From Rhizomys pruinosus (lineage: Eukaryota; Chordata; Mammalia; Rodentia; Spalacidae): a stretch of DNA of 64,000 nucleotides. The stretch covers positions 2,017,710 through 2,081,709 of the forward strand of contig VZQC01011941.1 of the NCBI GenBank assembly GCA_009823505.1, written 5' to 3'. The notes below the pieces were generated by a model, which had not been told where the DNA came from, searched no databases, and was given only the letters and a program-made list of their open reading frames with translations. Within the stretch, counting starts at the first letter, position 1. Each line of letters opens with the position of its first letter. Shown in pieces: positions 38,515 to 51,786 of the stretch. The position numbers were made by a program, and so were the translations under genes.

Positions 38515-38755
38515 GGGGCTGGAGAGATGGCCTAGCGGTTAAGAGCACCGACTGCTCTTGCAGAGGACCCGGGTTCGATCCCCAGCACCCACATGGCAGC
38601 TGAGAACTGTTTGTAACTCCAATTCCAGGAGAACTCCAGTTCCAGGGGAATCCGACACCCTCTTCTGACCTCCGCGGCATTGCATGACATGGGTGCACAA
38701 ACCTACATGCAGACAGTACATTCATACACATAAATAAATTTTTAAAAAATTAAAA
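38515..38755 (+). mobile_element. B2 SINE (young-looking)
   Basis: Forward B2 almost identical to that at 10719-10965, including the doubled gagaactccagttccagg part. Intact A- and B-box-like segments. Confidence 0.93.
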
Positions 38756-40558
38756 AAGACCCTGGCCGGAACACGGCCCCTGTTTCTCTGAGAGTGGCGT
38801 GGACTGGTGTCCCTCCGAGCAGATGCCAAGGAGGAAGGTCGGAGCCATCAGAGAGAATGCTTAACAGACAGTAACTGGCTTAAAGCCTGATTCTCACAAG
38901 GAGCAACTTCCAGGATTATGAATAATAAAGAAACTGATAACTCCAGGCACCTTATCAACTGTTACAGTGCCAGCCGGAAAGTTCCAAAAATGGCCAGTGA
39001 CAAGACTTGTATCAGGTTAACATCAAGAAGAGGCTGTTCCTTTAAGCTCAACAGTCCCTTCCCTGGACATTCTACTGTATCCTGGAGGGCCCTTGACAAC
39101 CTTTGGTGACGTCATCAGTCTTGTGGAGTTGGTTTGCTCCTCTTGGATCATTTGCTCAGTGCCTATGGGGTTCACCCATAGACATGTTGGCAAGACTGAC
39201 CAGGCTATTTAGGAGAGAGAATGGAGAGCATAGAGAGACCAGAGAGAGGCCGCAGGAAGCTGGCCTTCAGTCTCTCGGGAGAACATCAAGGAAGAGATGG
39301 TCCTGGGGAAGGCGCAGTGAGTCCAGCAGGGGAGGCTTCTTGGGAGAGGTGAGGCTTGAGCTGGGTCTTTCAGCAATTGGACTATGGTACTGAGAGCCAC
39401 TGAGGAGCAATTGGACTTCCCTGCCTGTCTTGGTTCCTGACAGTCAAGAATTCCAGAGCATTAGTTTGTCTGGGCAAAGAACCAGGAACTGGGAAGGCTA
39501 CAGCTACTGTGCTGGGAGGACCTGGGTTCGACTCTAGGTTAAGAGGCCAGCAGGAGGCAGAGAGGGACTAAAAGGTGTCCCTAAGACAAAGGGAGAGTGT
39601 CACTGCCCTTTACCCCAGTGGACTCATTCAGGTACAGTGTTTGTCTGGCACTAGTAATAGGGAGATAAAACCATACTGGACAAGCCCTGAGGTTCTCAGT
39701 CAATGGCAGAACTCATGAAAATTGGGGGAAGGGGCAGGGTCATATCTGCTGGCTGGCACTGCCACCATCATAGTGATATCCTGAAATAGACTTGTCCACT
39801 CCTAGATGACCACTGCCAGGGCGGAAAGCCTGCCAGCTTTGGGATTCTCAGGGTTGCTGATCTTCACCTTGTCATGTTCCCTGTGTGCTCACACCTTAGC
39901 ACAGATGACAGTATGCAGGATGACAGGAGTCCATCTCTGTTGGGAAACAGTGTAGTGTAGTGCTTGAGGGCTGTAGTCTGTCAGAGCTGAGACTCTTTGT
40001 GGGGGGAGCCCACATCCTACTGTCTGGTCTTGGGGGCATCAGGGATGATGCCCATATAACCCTGGTGGGAAACTGGGGAACTAATGAGAGGAGGCTGGAG
40101 GCACAGTGCAGAACTGAGTTCCTGGGCTGGATGCTGCAGACAGCAGCACCCACTTTGTTGTCTCTGTCTAGGTGGCCGGATGGCCCAAGTCCTCCCAACA
40201 GTACCCTGAGACAGGACACATGATGGGGTGTGTCCGGGTGTGTCCATCCTCTTCCCCCTCCAGCTTCCCTCAGTCACTGATTCATTTCTGCTGCTTCAGC
40301 CACATTTGGATCTGGTCAGCTACCGTTCTTCATAAGAACATAAAGCACAGTGTTCTATTCAGATTTTTGGTCCTGGATTCAAGTGATGAGGGCTCTGTGC
40401 TGCTCAGCACTATAGAGCCCAGGACTCACCTGCATCACATCAGCTGGTGTGGGGCAGTGGGGTTCCTGTGTCAGCCCAAGGGTCACTGGCCTCTCAGCAT
40501 GCATAAAGCTGTTTCACTAGCATGCCAAACTGCAGGCAGCAGGGGCGGGGGTGGGGGN
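38756..40558. other. Intergenic sequence ending in an assembly N
   Basis: About 1.8 kb without a recognised gene. It contains one perfect CRE-type octamer TGACGTCA at 39107-39114. A single N at 40558, after a G-rich run, marks a join. Confidence 0.5.
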
Positions 40559-40865
40559 TGCCCCGTATCTCGTCAATCATGAAATAGATAATGAGTTCTG
40601 GTTAATGTATGAGTTTTGACCTATTAGTAACATATGTAATTGTAAAGCTTCACCAAATCCTTTGTTCTGCCTTCTCCTAAGACTGCTATATAAGCACTGC
40701 CCCTGTTCAATAAAGTTGCTGTGGATTTGGGAAACTTCTATTTGTCTCTCATCTCTGCAAGCCATCAGCTTCCTTGTGTTTTCCTGCCAAGGGAACCCCA
40801 CAGAAAATACCCACGACCCCAGGAGGGCTGGCTGGTTTCAGCTGCCAGTAGCAGTCGGTGGCACA
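40559..40865 (+). mobile_element. ERV LTR abutting the satellite
   Basis: TATA box (tatataag, 40687-40694), AATAAA (40709-40714) in ttcaataaagttgctgtgg, and an end ...cagtcggtggcaca at 40865. The part from about 40,596 on aligns with the reverse LTR starting at 4643. The 5' end is uncertain because of the N at 40558. The first satellite unit begins at the next base. Confidence 0.75.
40687..40714 (+). promoter_or_regulatory. LTR TATA box and poly(A) signal
   Basis: tatataag at 40687-40694 and aataaa at 40709-40714 stand only about 15 bp apart. The same order is seen in the reverse copy at 4.8 kb. Whether the LTR still drives transcription toward the satellite is not known. Confidence 0.6.
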
Positions 40866-43800
40866 CCCTTCTAGTTGTGTGTGATGTACATTATGTACTG
40901 AGACCTAGCTCGTTGTGTGTGATGTACATTATGTGCTGCGTGCCTCATTCTAGTTGTGTTTGATGTACATTATATACTGTGCACTCCCTTCTAGTTGTGT
41001 GTGATGTACATTATGTACTGAGACCTAGCTCGTTGTGTGTGATGTACATTATGTGCTGCGTGCCCCATTCTATTTGTGTGTGATGTTCATTATGTGCTGC
41101 GTGCCCCATTCTAGTTGTTTGTGATGTACATTATATACTGCGGGCCACATTCTATTGGTGCGTGATGTAAAATATGTACTGCGTGCCCGATTCTAGTTGT
41201 GTGTGATGTTTATTATGTGCTGCGTGACCCATTCTAGTTGTGTGTGATGTTCATTATGTACTGCACACCCCATTCTATTTGATTGTGCTGCATATTATGA
41301 ACTGATCCCCATTCTAGTTGTTTGTAATGTACATTATGTGCTGAGCCCCATTCTTGTTGGGAGTGGTGTACATTATGTGCTGCGTGCCCCATTCTAGTAG
41401 TGTGTGGTGTCCATTATGTGCTGTGCGCCCCATTCTAGTTGTGTGTGATGTATATTATGTACTGAGACCCATTCTAGTTGTGTGTGATGTACATTATATG
41501 CTGAGCCCCATTGTAGTTGTGTTTGATGTCCATTATATACTGCGGCCCCCATTCTAGTTGTGTGTGATGTACATTATGTACTGCAAGCCCCATTTTAGTT
41601 GCGTGTGATGTTGATTATGTGCTGTGTGTCGCATTCTAGTTGTGTGTGATGTACATCATGTCTTGCACGCCTCTTTCTAGTTCTGTGTGATGGACATTAT
41701 GTGCTGAGCCCATTCTAGTTGTGTGTGAAGTTCATTATGTACTGCGTGACCCATTCTAGTTGTGTGTGATGTACATTAGGTGCTCTGCGCCCCATTGTAG
41801 TTGTGAGTGATGTCCATTATGTACTGAGACCCATTCTTATTTTCTGTGATGTTCATTATGTGCTGAGCCCCATTCTAGTTGTGTTTGATGTACGTTATGT
41901 GCTGCATGCCCCATTCTAGTTGTGTGTGATGTACTTTATGTGCTGAGCCTCATTGTTGTTGTGTGTGATATGCATTATGTCCTGAGGCCCATTCTAGTTG
42001 TGTGTGCTGTACATTATGTATTGAGCCCCATTCCAGTTGTGTGTGATGTACATTATGTGCTCTGTGCCCCATTTAAATTGTGTGTGATGTACATTATGTG
42101 CTGAGCCCCATTCTAGTTGATTGTGATGTACCTCATCTTCTGAGCCCCAATCTAGTTGTGTGTGATGTTCATTATGTGCTGCGCTCTTGATTCAAGTTGC
42201 GTGTGATGTACATTATGTGCTGAGCCACATTCTTGTTGTGTGTGAGGAACATTATGTACTGAGACCCTTGTTGTGTGTGATGTACATTATGTGATGTGTT
42301 CCCCATTCTATTAGTGTGTGAAGTACATTATGTACTGAGCCACATTCTAGTTGTGTGTGATGTAAATTATGTGCTGAACCCCATTCATGTTGTTTGTGAT
42401 GTACTTTATGTACTGCGTGCCACATTCTAGTTGGGTGTGGTGTGATGTACATTATGTACTGAGCCCCATTCTAGTTGTGTGTGATGTACATTATGTGCTG
42501 AGCCCCATTCTAGTTGTGTGCGATGTACCTTATGTGCTGAGCCCCATTCCAGTTGTGTGTGATGTTCATTATGTGCTGCGTGCCCGATTCTAGTTCTGTG
42601 TGATATACATTATGTGCTGAAGCCCATTCTAATTGTGTTTGATGTACATTATGTACTGCGCGCCCCATTCTAGTTGTGTGTGATGTTCATTATGTGCTGT
42701 GCGCCCCATTCTAGTTCTGTGTGATGTACATTATATGCTGCCTTCCCCATTCTATTTGTGTGTGATGTACATTATGTGCTAATCCCCATTCTAGCTGTGT
42801 GTGATGTTCATTATGTGCTGCGCACCCCATTCTAGTTCTGTGTGATGTACATTATGTGCTGAGGCCCATTCTAGTTGTGTTTGATGTACATTAGTTACTG
42901 CGCGCCCCATTCAAGTTGTGTGTGATGTTATGTGCTGCGTGTTGCATTCTAGTTGTGTGTGATGTACATTATGTATTGCGCACCTCTTTCTATTTCTGTG
43001 TGATGTACATTGTGTGCTAAGCCCCATTCTAGTTGTGTGTGATGTACATTATGTACTGAGCCCTGTTCTAATTATATGTTATGTACATTATGTACTGCAC
43101 ACCCCATTCTAGTTGTGTGTGATGTACATTATGTACTGAGCCCCATTCCAGTTGTGTGTGATGTACATTATGTGCTGTGCACCATTCTAGTTGTGTGTGA
43201 GGAACATTATGTACTGAGACCCATTCTTGTTGTGTGTGATGTACATTATGTGATGTGCTCCCCATTCTATCAGTGTGTGAAGTACATTATGTACTGATCC
43301 CCATTCAAGTTGTGTGTGATGTACATTATGTGTGATGTGCCCCATTCTATTTTTGTGTTATGTCCATTATGTGCTGAGCCCCATTCATGTTGTTTGTGAT
43401 GTATTTATGTACTGCGTGCGCCATTCTAGTTGGTTGTGATGTACATTATGTCCTGCGTGCCTCTTTCTAGTACATTATGTGCTGAGACCATTCTAGTTGT
43501 GTGTGATGTTCATTATGTACTGCATGCCCCATTCTAGTTGTGTGTGATGTACATTAGGTGCTGTGCCCACCATTGTAGTTGTGAGAGATGTCCATTATGT
43601 ACTGAGCCCTATTCTTATTGTGTGTGATGTACATTATGTGCTGAGCCCCATTTTAGTTGTGTTTGATGTACATTATGTGCTGCATGCCCCATTCTAGTTG
43701 TGTGTGATGTACATTATGTGCTGAGCCTCATTGAGGTTGTGTGTGATGTACATTATGTGCTGAGCCTCATTGAGGTTGTGTGTGATGTACATTATGTGCT

Positions 43801-46140
43801 GAGACCCATTCCAGTTGTGTGTGATGTACATTATGTGCTCTGCACCCCATTTAAATTGTGTGTGATGTACATTATGTGCTGCACCCCATTCTAGTTGATT
43901 GTGATGTACATCATGTTCTGAGCCCCAATCTAGTTGTGTGTGATGTTCATTATGTGCTGCAATCTCCATTCAAGTTGTGTGTGATGTACATTATGTGCTG
44001 AGCCCCATTCTAGTTGTGTGTGAGGAACATTATGTACTGAGCCCCATTCAAGTTGTGTGTGATGTACATTATGTGTGGTGTGCTCCATTCTATTTTTGTG
44101 TTATGTCCATTATGTGCTGAGCCCCAATCATGTTGTTTGTGATGTACTTTATGTACTGCGTGCTCCATTCTAGTTGGGTGTGATGTACATTATGTACTGA
44201 GCCCCATTCTAGTTGCTTGTGATGTTCATAATGTGCTGAGCCCCATTCTAGTTGTGTATGATGTACATTTTGTGCTGCACGACCCATTCTAGTTTTGTGT
44301 GATGTACATTGTACTGTGCCACATTCTATTTGTTTCTGATGTACATTATGTGCTGAGCCCCATTCTAGTTGTGTATGATGTACATTTAGTGCTGTACGCC
44401 CCATTCTAGTTGTGTGTGATGTACATTATGTATTGTGCCACATTCTATTTGTTTGTGATGTACATTATGTGCTGAGCCCCATTCTAGGTGTATGTGATAT
44501 TCATTATTTGCTGTGCACCCCATTCTAGTTGTGTGTGATGAACAATATGTACTGAGCCCCATTCTGGTTGTGTTTGATGTACATTATGTACTGAGCCCCA
44601 TTCTAGTTGTTTGTGATGTACATTATGTGCTGAGCCCCATTCTAGTTTTGTGTCATGTACATTATGTACTGAGCCCCATTCTAGTTTTGGGTCATGTACA
44701 TTATGTGCTGAGCTGCATTCTACTTCTGTGATGTACATTAGGTACTGTGCATCCCATTCTAGATGTGCGTGATGTTCATTATGTGCTGCACACCCAACTC
44801 TAGTTCTGTGTGTTGTACATGATGTCCTGAGCCCCATTCTAGTTGTGTGTATTATACATTATGTACTGAGACTTATTCTAGTTGTTTGTGGTGTACATTA
44901 TATGCTGAACCCATTCTAGTTGTTTGTGATGTATATTATGTACTGAGACCCATTCTAGTTTTTGATGTTGATTATGTGCTGCGTGTTGCATTCTAGTTGT
45001 ATGTGAGTTTCATTATTTACTGCGTGCCCCATTCTAGTTGTGTGTGATATACATTAGGTGCTGCATGCCACTTTGTAGTTGTGAGTGATGTCCATTATGT
45101 ACTGAGACTCAGTCTAATTGTGTGTGATGTACATTATGTGCTGAGCACCATTCTAGTTGTGTTTGGTGTACTTTATGTGCTGCATTCCCCATTCTAGCTG
45201 TTTGTGATGTACCTTATGTGCTGAGGACCATTGTAGTTGTGTGTGATGTACAGTATATCCTGAGGCCCATTGTAGTTGTGTGTGATGTACATTATGTAAT
45301 GAGCCCCATTCCTGTTGTGTGTGATGTACATTATGTGCTGTGCGCCCCATTCTAATTGTGTGTGATGTACATTATGTGCTGAGCACCATTCTAGTTGTGT
45401 GTGATGTTCATTATGTACTGCGATCTCCATTCAAGTTGTGTGTGATATACATTATGTGCTGAGCCCCATTCTAGTTGTGTGTGATATTCATTATTTGCTG
45501 CATGCCCCATTCTAGTTGGGTGTGATGTACAATATGTACTGAGCCCCATTCTAATTGTGTTTGATGTACATTATATACTGAGCCCCATTCTAGTTTTGTT
45601 TGTTGTACATCATGTTCTGAGCCCCGTTCTAGTTGTTTGTGATATTCATTATGTGCTGAGCACCATTCTATTTGTGTGTGATGTTCATTATATGCTGTGC
45701 TCTCCATTCACATTGTGTGTGATGTACATTATGTGCTGAGCCCCATTCCAGTTGTGTGTGAGGAACATTATGTACTGATACTGATTCTTGTGTGTTATGT
45801 ACATTATGTGCTGGGCTCCCCATTCTATTTGTGTGTGATGTAAATTATGTGCTGAACCCTATTGTAGTTGTATGTGATGTACGTTATGTGCTGCATGCCC
45901 CATTCAAGTTGTGTGTGATGTACATTATGTGTGGTGTGACCCATTCTATTTTTGTGTGATGTCCATTATGTGCTGAGCCCCATTCATTTTGTTTGTGATG
46001 TACTTTATGTACTGTGTGCCCCATTCTAGTTGTGTGTGATGTACATTATGTACTGAACCCCATTCTAATTTTGTATTGTACACTATGTGCTTAGACCCCT
46101 ATTCTTCTTTTGTGTGATGTACATTATGTGTGGTGTGCCC

Positions 46141-49100
46141 CATTCCATTTTTGTGTGATGTCCATTATGTGCTGAGCCCCATTCATGTTGTTTGTGATGT
46201 ACTTTATGGACTGCGTGCCCCATTCTAATTGGGTGTGATGTACATTATGTACTGAGCCCCATTCTAGTTTTGTGTGATGTACATTATGTACTGCATGCTC
46301 CATTCTAGTTGATTGTGATGCATATTATCTACTGAGACCCATTCTACTTGTTTGTGGTGTACATTATGTGCTGAGCCACATCGTAGTTGTGTGTGATGTA
46401 CTTTATGTGCTGAGCCCCATTCTAGTTGTGTATGATGTACATTTGGTGCTGCACGCCCCATTATAGTTGTGTGTGATGTACATTATGTACAGTGCCACAT
46501 TCTATTTGTTTGTGATGTACATTATGTGCTGAGCCCCATTCTAGTTGTGTGTGATATTCATTATTTTCTGCGCACCCCATTCTAGTTGTGTGTGATGTAC
46601 AATATTTACTGAGCCCCATTCTGGTTGTGTTTGATGTACATTATATACTGAGCCCCATTCTATTTGTTTGTGATGTACATTATGTGCTGAGCCCCATTCA
46701 AGTTTTGTGTCATGTACATTACGTACTGAGCCCCATTCTAGTTTTGTTTGATATACATTATGTGCTGAGCTGCATTCTACTTGTGTGATGTACATTAGGT
46801 ACTGTGCATCCCATTCTAGTGGTGTGTGATGTACATTATGTGCTGCTCACCATTCTAGCTGTTTATGATATACGTTATGTACTGTGCACCCCATTCTAGT
46901 TGTGTGATGTACATTATGTGCTGTGCGCCCCATTCTAGTTGCGTGTGATGTTGATTATGTGCTGCATGTCCTATTCTAGTTGTGTGTGATGTACATTACA
47001 TACTGCGGGCCCCTTACTAATTTTGTGTGATGTACATTATATGCTGAGACCCATTCTAGTTGTTTGTGATGTACATTATGAGCTGTGTGCCCCACTCTAC
47101 TTTTGTTTGATGTACTTTATGTGCTGAGCCCCATTCTAGTTGTGTGTGATGTACCTTATGTACTGCACGCCCCATTCTAAATGTGTGTGATGTTCATTAT
47201 GTACTCCGCGCCCCATTCTACTTGTGTTGGATGTGAAATATGTACTGCGCACCTAATTCTAGTTGTGTGTGATGTTCATTATGTACTGCGGGCCCCATTC
47301 TAGTTGATTGTGATGTTTATTATGTACTGAACCCCATTCTAGTTGTTTGTGTTGTACATTATATACTGAGTGCCATTCTTGTTGTGTGTGATGTACATTA
47401 TGTGCTGACCCCCATTCGAGTTGTGTGCAATGTACCTTATGTTCTGAGCCCAATTCTAGCTGGGTGTGATGTACATTGTGTGCTGAGCCCCATTATAGCT
47501 GTGTATGATGTACATTTTGTGTTGCACGCCCCATTATAGTTGTGTGTGATGTACATTAGGTGCTGAGCCCCATTCTAGTTGTGTGTGATGTACCTTATGT
47601 ACTGCACACCCAATTCTAGTTGTGTGTGATGTACATTATGTACTGCGTGCCTCATTCTTGCTGTGTGTGATGTACATTATGTACTGCGCGCCTCATTCTA
47701 GTTGTGTGTGATGTACATTATATACTGTGTGTCCCATTCTAGTTGTGTGTGATGTACATTAGGTACTGAGCCCGATTCTACTTGTGTGAAATGTACAATA
47801 TGTGCTGAGCCCCATTATCGTTGTGTGTGACGTACCTTGTGTTCTACGTGCACCAGTCTAGTTGTGTGTGATGTATATTATGTACTGAGACCCATTATAG
47901 TTGTGTGTGATGTACATTATGTACTGTGTACCCCATTCTATTTGTGTGAGATGTACATTAGGTTCTGAGCCCCATTCTAGTTGTGTGTAATGTACATTAT
48001 GTACTGCGACTCCCATTCTAGTTGATTGTTATGTATGTTATGTACTGAGCCCCATTCTCGTTGTTTGTGATGTACATTATGCGCTGAGCCCCATTCTAGT
48101 TGTGTGTGATGTACTTTATGTGCTGAGTCCCATTCTAGTTGTTTATGATGTACATTTTGTGCTGCATGCCCCTTTATAGTTGTGTGTGATGTACATTATG
48201 TATTGTGCCACATTCTATTTGTTTGTGATGTACATTATGTACTGAGCCCCATTCTGGTTGTGTTTGATGTACATTATATACTGAGCCCCATTCTAGTTTT
48301 TTGTGATGTACATTATGTGCTGAGCCCCATTTTAGTTGTATGTGATATTCATTATTTGCTGCGCACCCTATTTTAGTTGTGTGTGATGTTCATTATGTAC
48401 TCCGCGGACCATTCTAGTTGTGTTTGATGTGAAATGTGTACTGCGCACCCAATTCTAGTTGTGTGTGATGTTCATTATGTGCTGCGTGGCACATTCTAGT
48501 TGTGCATGATGTTCATTATGTACTGCGGGCCCCATTCTAGTTGACTGTGATGTTTATTATGTACTGAGCCCCATTCTAGTTGTTTGTGATGTACATTATA
48601 TGCTGAGACCCATTCTTGTTGTGTGTGATATACATTATGTGCTGACCCCCATTCCAGTTGTGTGCAATGTACCTTATGTTCTGAGCCCAATTCTAGTTGG
48701 GTGTGATGTACATTGTGTGCTGAGCCCCATTCCAGTTGTGCTTGATGTACATTTTGTGCTGCATGCCCCATTATAGTTGTGTGTGATGTACATTAGGTGC
48801 TGAGCCCCATTCTAGTTGTGTGTGATGTACCTTATGTACTGCATGCCCAATTCTAGTTGTGTGTGATGTACATTATGTACTGTGTGCCTCATTCTTGTTG
48901 TGTGTGATGTACATTACATACTGCGTACCTCATTCTAGTTGTGTGTGATGTACATTATATACTGTGCATCCTATTCTAGTTGTGGGTGATGTACATTATG
49001 TACTGAGCCCCATTCTAGTTGTGTGTGATATATATTATGTACTGAGCCTCCCATTCTAGTTGGTTGTTATGTATTTTATGTACTGAGCCCCATTCTAGTT

Positions 49101-50390
49101 TTTTGTTATGTACATTATGTGCTGAGCCCCATTCTAGTTGTGTGTGATGTACTTTATGTGCTGAGACCCATTCTAGTTGTGTGTGATGTACATTATATAC
49201 TGTGCGCCCTATTCTAGTTGTGTGTGATGTATATTATGTACTGAGACCCATTCTAGTTTTTGTGATATACATTATATACTGATCCCCATTCTAGTTGTGT
49301 GTCATGTACATTATGTGCTGCACACCCCATTCAAGTTGTGTGTTGTACACTATGTGTTGAGCGCCGTTCTAGTTGTGTGTGAGGAACTTTATTTACTGAG
49401 CCCCATTCTAGTTGAGTGTGATATACATTATGTTCTGAGCGCCATTCTAGTTGTGTGTGATGTTCATTTTGTGCTGAGCCCCATTTTAGTTGTGTCTGAT
49501 GTTCATTATGTGCTGTGCTCTCCATTCAAGTTGTGTGTGATGTACATTATGTGCTGAGCCCCGTTCTAGTTGTGTGTGAGGAACATTATGTACTGAGACA
49601 TATTCTTGTTGTGAGTGATGTACATTATGTGCTGCATGCCCCATTCAAGTTGTGTGTGATGCACATTATGTGTGGTGTGCCCCATTCTATTTCTGTGTGA
49701 TGTCCATTATGTGCTGAACCCCATTCATGTTCTTTGTGATGTACTTTATGTACTGCGTGCCCCACTCTAGTTGGGTGTGATTTACATTATGTACTGAGCC
49801 CCATTCTAGTTGTGTGTCATGTACATTATGTGCTGTGTGCCCCATTCTAGTTGTGTGTGATTTACAATATATACTGAGCCCCATTCTGTTTGTGTTTGAT
49901 GTACATTATATACTGAGCCCCATTCTAGTTCTTTGTGATGTACATTATGTGCTGAGCCCCATTTAAGTTTTGTGTCATGTACATTATGTACTGAGCCCCA
50001 TTATGGTTTTGTCTGATGCACGTTATGTGCTGAGCTGCATTCTACTTGTGTGATGTACATTAGGTACTGTGAATCCCATTCTAGTGGTGTGTGATGTACA
50101 TTATGTGTGGTGTGCCCCATTCTATTTTTGTGTGATGTGCATTATGTGCTGATCCCCATTCATGTTGTTTGTGATGTACTTTATGTACTGCATGCCCCTA
50201 TCTAGTTGTGTGTGATGTACTTTATATCCTGGGCCCACTTCTAGTTGTGTGTGATGTACATTGTATACTAAGCTAAATTCTATTTGCATGTGGCGTACAT
50301 TATGAGCTGAGCCCCATTCTAGTTGTGTGTGATGTACCTTATGTACTGCGTGCACCATTCTAGTTGTGTGTGATGTACATTATGTACTGC
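46141..50390. repeat. Higher-order block, copy A
   Basis: The variant pattern along this 4.2-kb block recurs in the same order at 51,787-55,990. Landmarks: tttatggactgcg at 46205 and 51851, and a shared three-unit series at 49,687-49,884 and 55,285-55,482. Confidence 0.9.
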
Positions 50391-51786
50391 ACGCCTCATT
50401 CTAGTTGTGTGTGATGTACATTATATACTGAGACCTACCTAGCTGTGTGTGATGTATGTTACGTGCTGTGTGCCCCATTCTATTTGTGTGTGATGATCAT
50501 TATGTGTTGTGTGCCCCATTCTAGTTGTTTGTGATGTACATTATATGCTGCGCACCCATTCTAGTTGTGTTTGATGAAAAATATGTACTGCGTGCCCCAT
50601 TCTAGTTGTGTGTGATGTACATTATGTGCTGCGTGCCACATTCTAATTGTGTGTGATATTCATTATATACTGCGCGCCCCATTCTAGTTGATTGTCATGT
50701 ATATTAAGTAGTGAGCCCCATTCTTGTTGTGTGTGATGTACATTATGTGCTGAGCCCCATTTTAGTTGTGTGCGATGTACCATATGTGCTGAGCCAAATT
50801 CTTGTTGGGTGTGATGTACATTATATGCTGAGCTCCCCATTCTAGTTGTGTGTGATAAACATTATGTGCTAAGCCCCACTCTAGCTGTGTGTGATGTTCA
50901 TTATGTGCTGTGTGCCCCATTCTAGTTCTGTGTGATGTACATTATGTGCTGAGGCCCATTCTAGTTGTGTTTGATGTACATTAGATACTGCGCGCCCCAT
51001 TCGAGTTGTGTGTGATGTTGATTATGTGCTGCGTGTTGCATTCTAGTTGTGTGTGATGTTCATTATGTACTGCTTGCCCCAGTCATGAGTGATGTACATT
51101 AGGTGCTGTGCGCCCCATTGTAGTTGTGAGTGAAGTCCATTATGTACTGAGCCCCAGTCTAATTGTGTGTGATGTACATTATGTTCTGAGCACCATTCTA
51201 GTTGTGTTTGATGTACATTATGTGCTGCATGCCCCATTCTAGTTGTGTGTGATGTACATTATGTACTCCGCACCCCATTCTAGCTGTGTTTGATGTAAAA
51301 TATGTACTGGGCCCATTCTAGTTGTGTGTGATGTACATTATGTACTGAGCCCCATTCCAGTTGTGTGTGATGTACATTATGTGCTGTGCACCCGATTCTA
51401 ATTGAGTGATGTACATTATGTGCTGAGCCCCATTCTAGTTGTGTGTGATGTACATTATGTGCTGTGCACCATTCTAGTTGTGTGTGATCTACATCCTGTT
51501 CTGAGCCCCATTCTAGTTGTATGTGATGTTGATTATATGCTGAACCCCATTCTAGTTGTGCGTGATGTTCATTATGTGCTGCGCATGCCTTTCAAGTTGT
51601 GTGTGATGTACATTATGTGCTGAGCCCCATTCTAGTTGTATGTGAGGAACATTATGGACTCAGACCCATTCTTGTTGTTTGTGATGTACATTATGTACTG
51701 AGCCCCATTCTAGTTGAGTGTGATGTACGTTATGTGCTGCGTGCCCCATTCTAGTTGTGTGAGATATACATTGTGTGTGTGTGCCC

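Noticed and set aside
39107..39114. CRE octamer TGACGTCA as evidence of a promoter
   Set aside because: A single octamer without CpG island, transcript or gene nearby is not enough to call a promoter.
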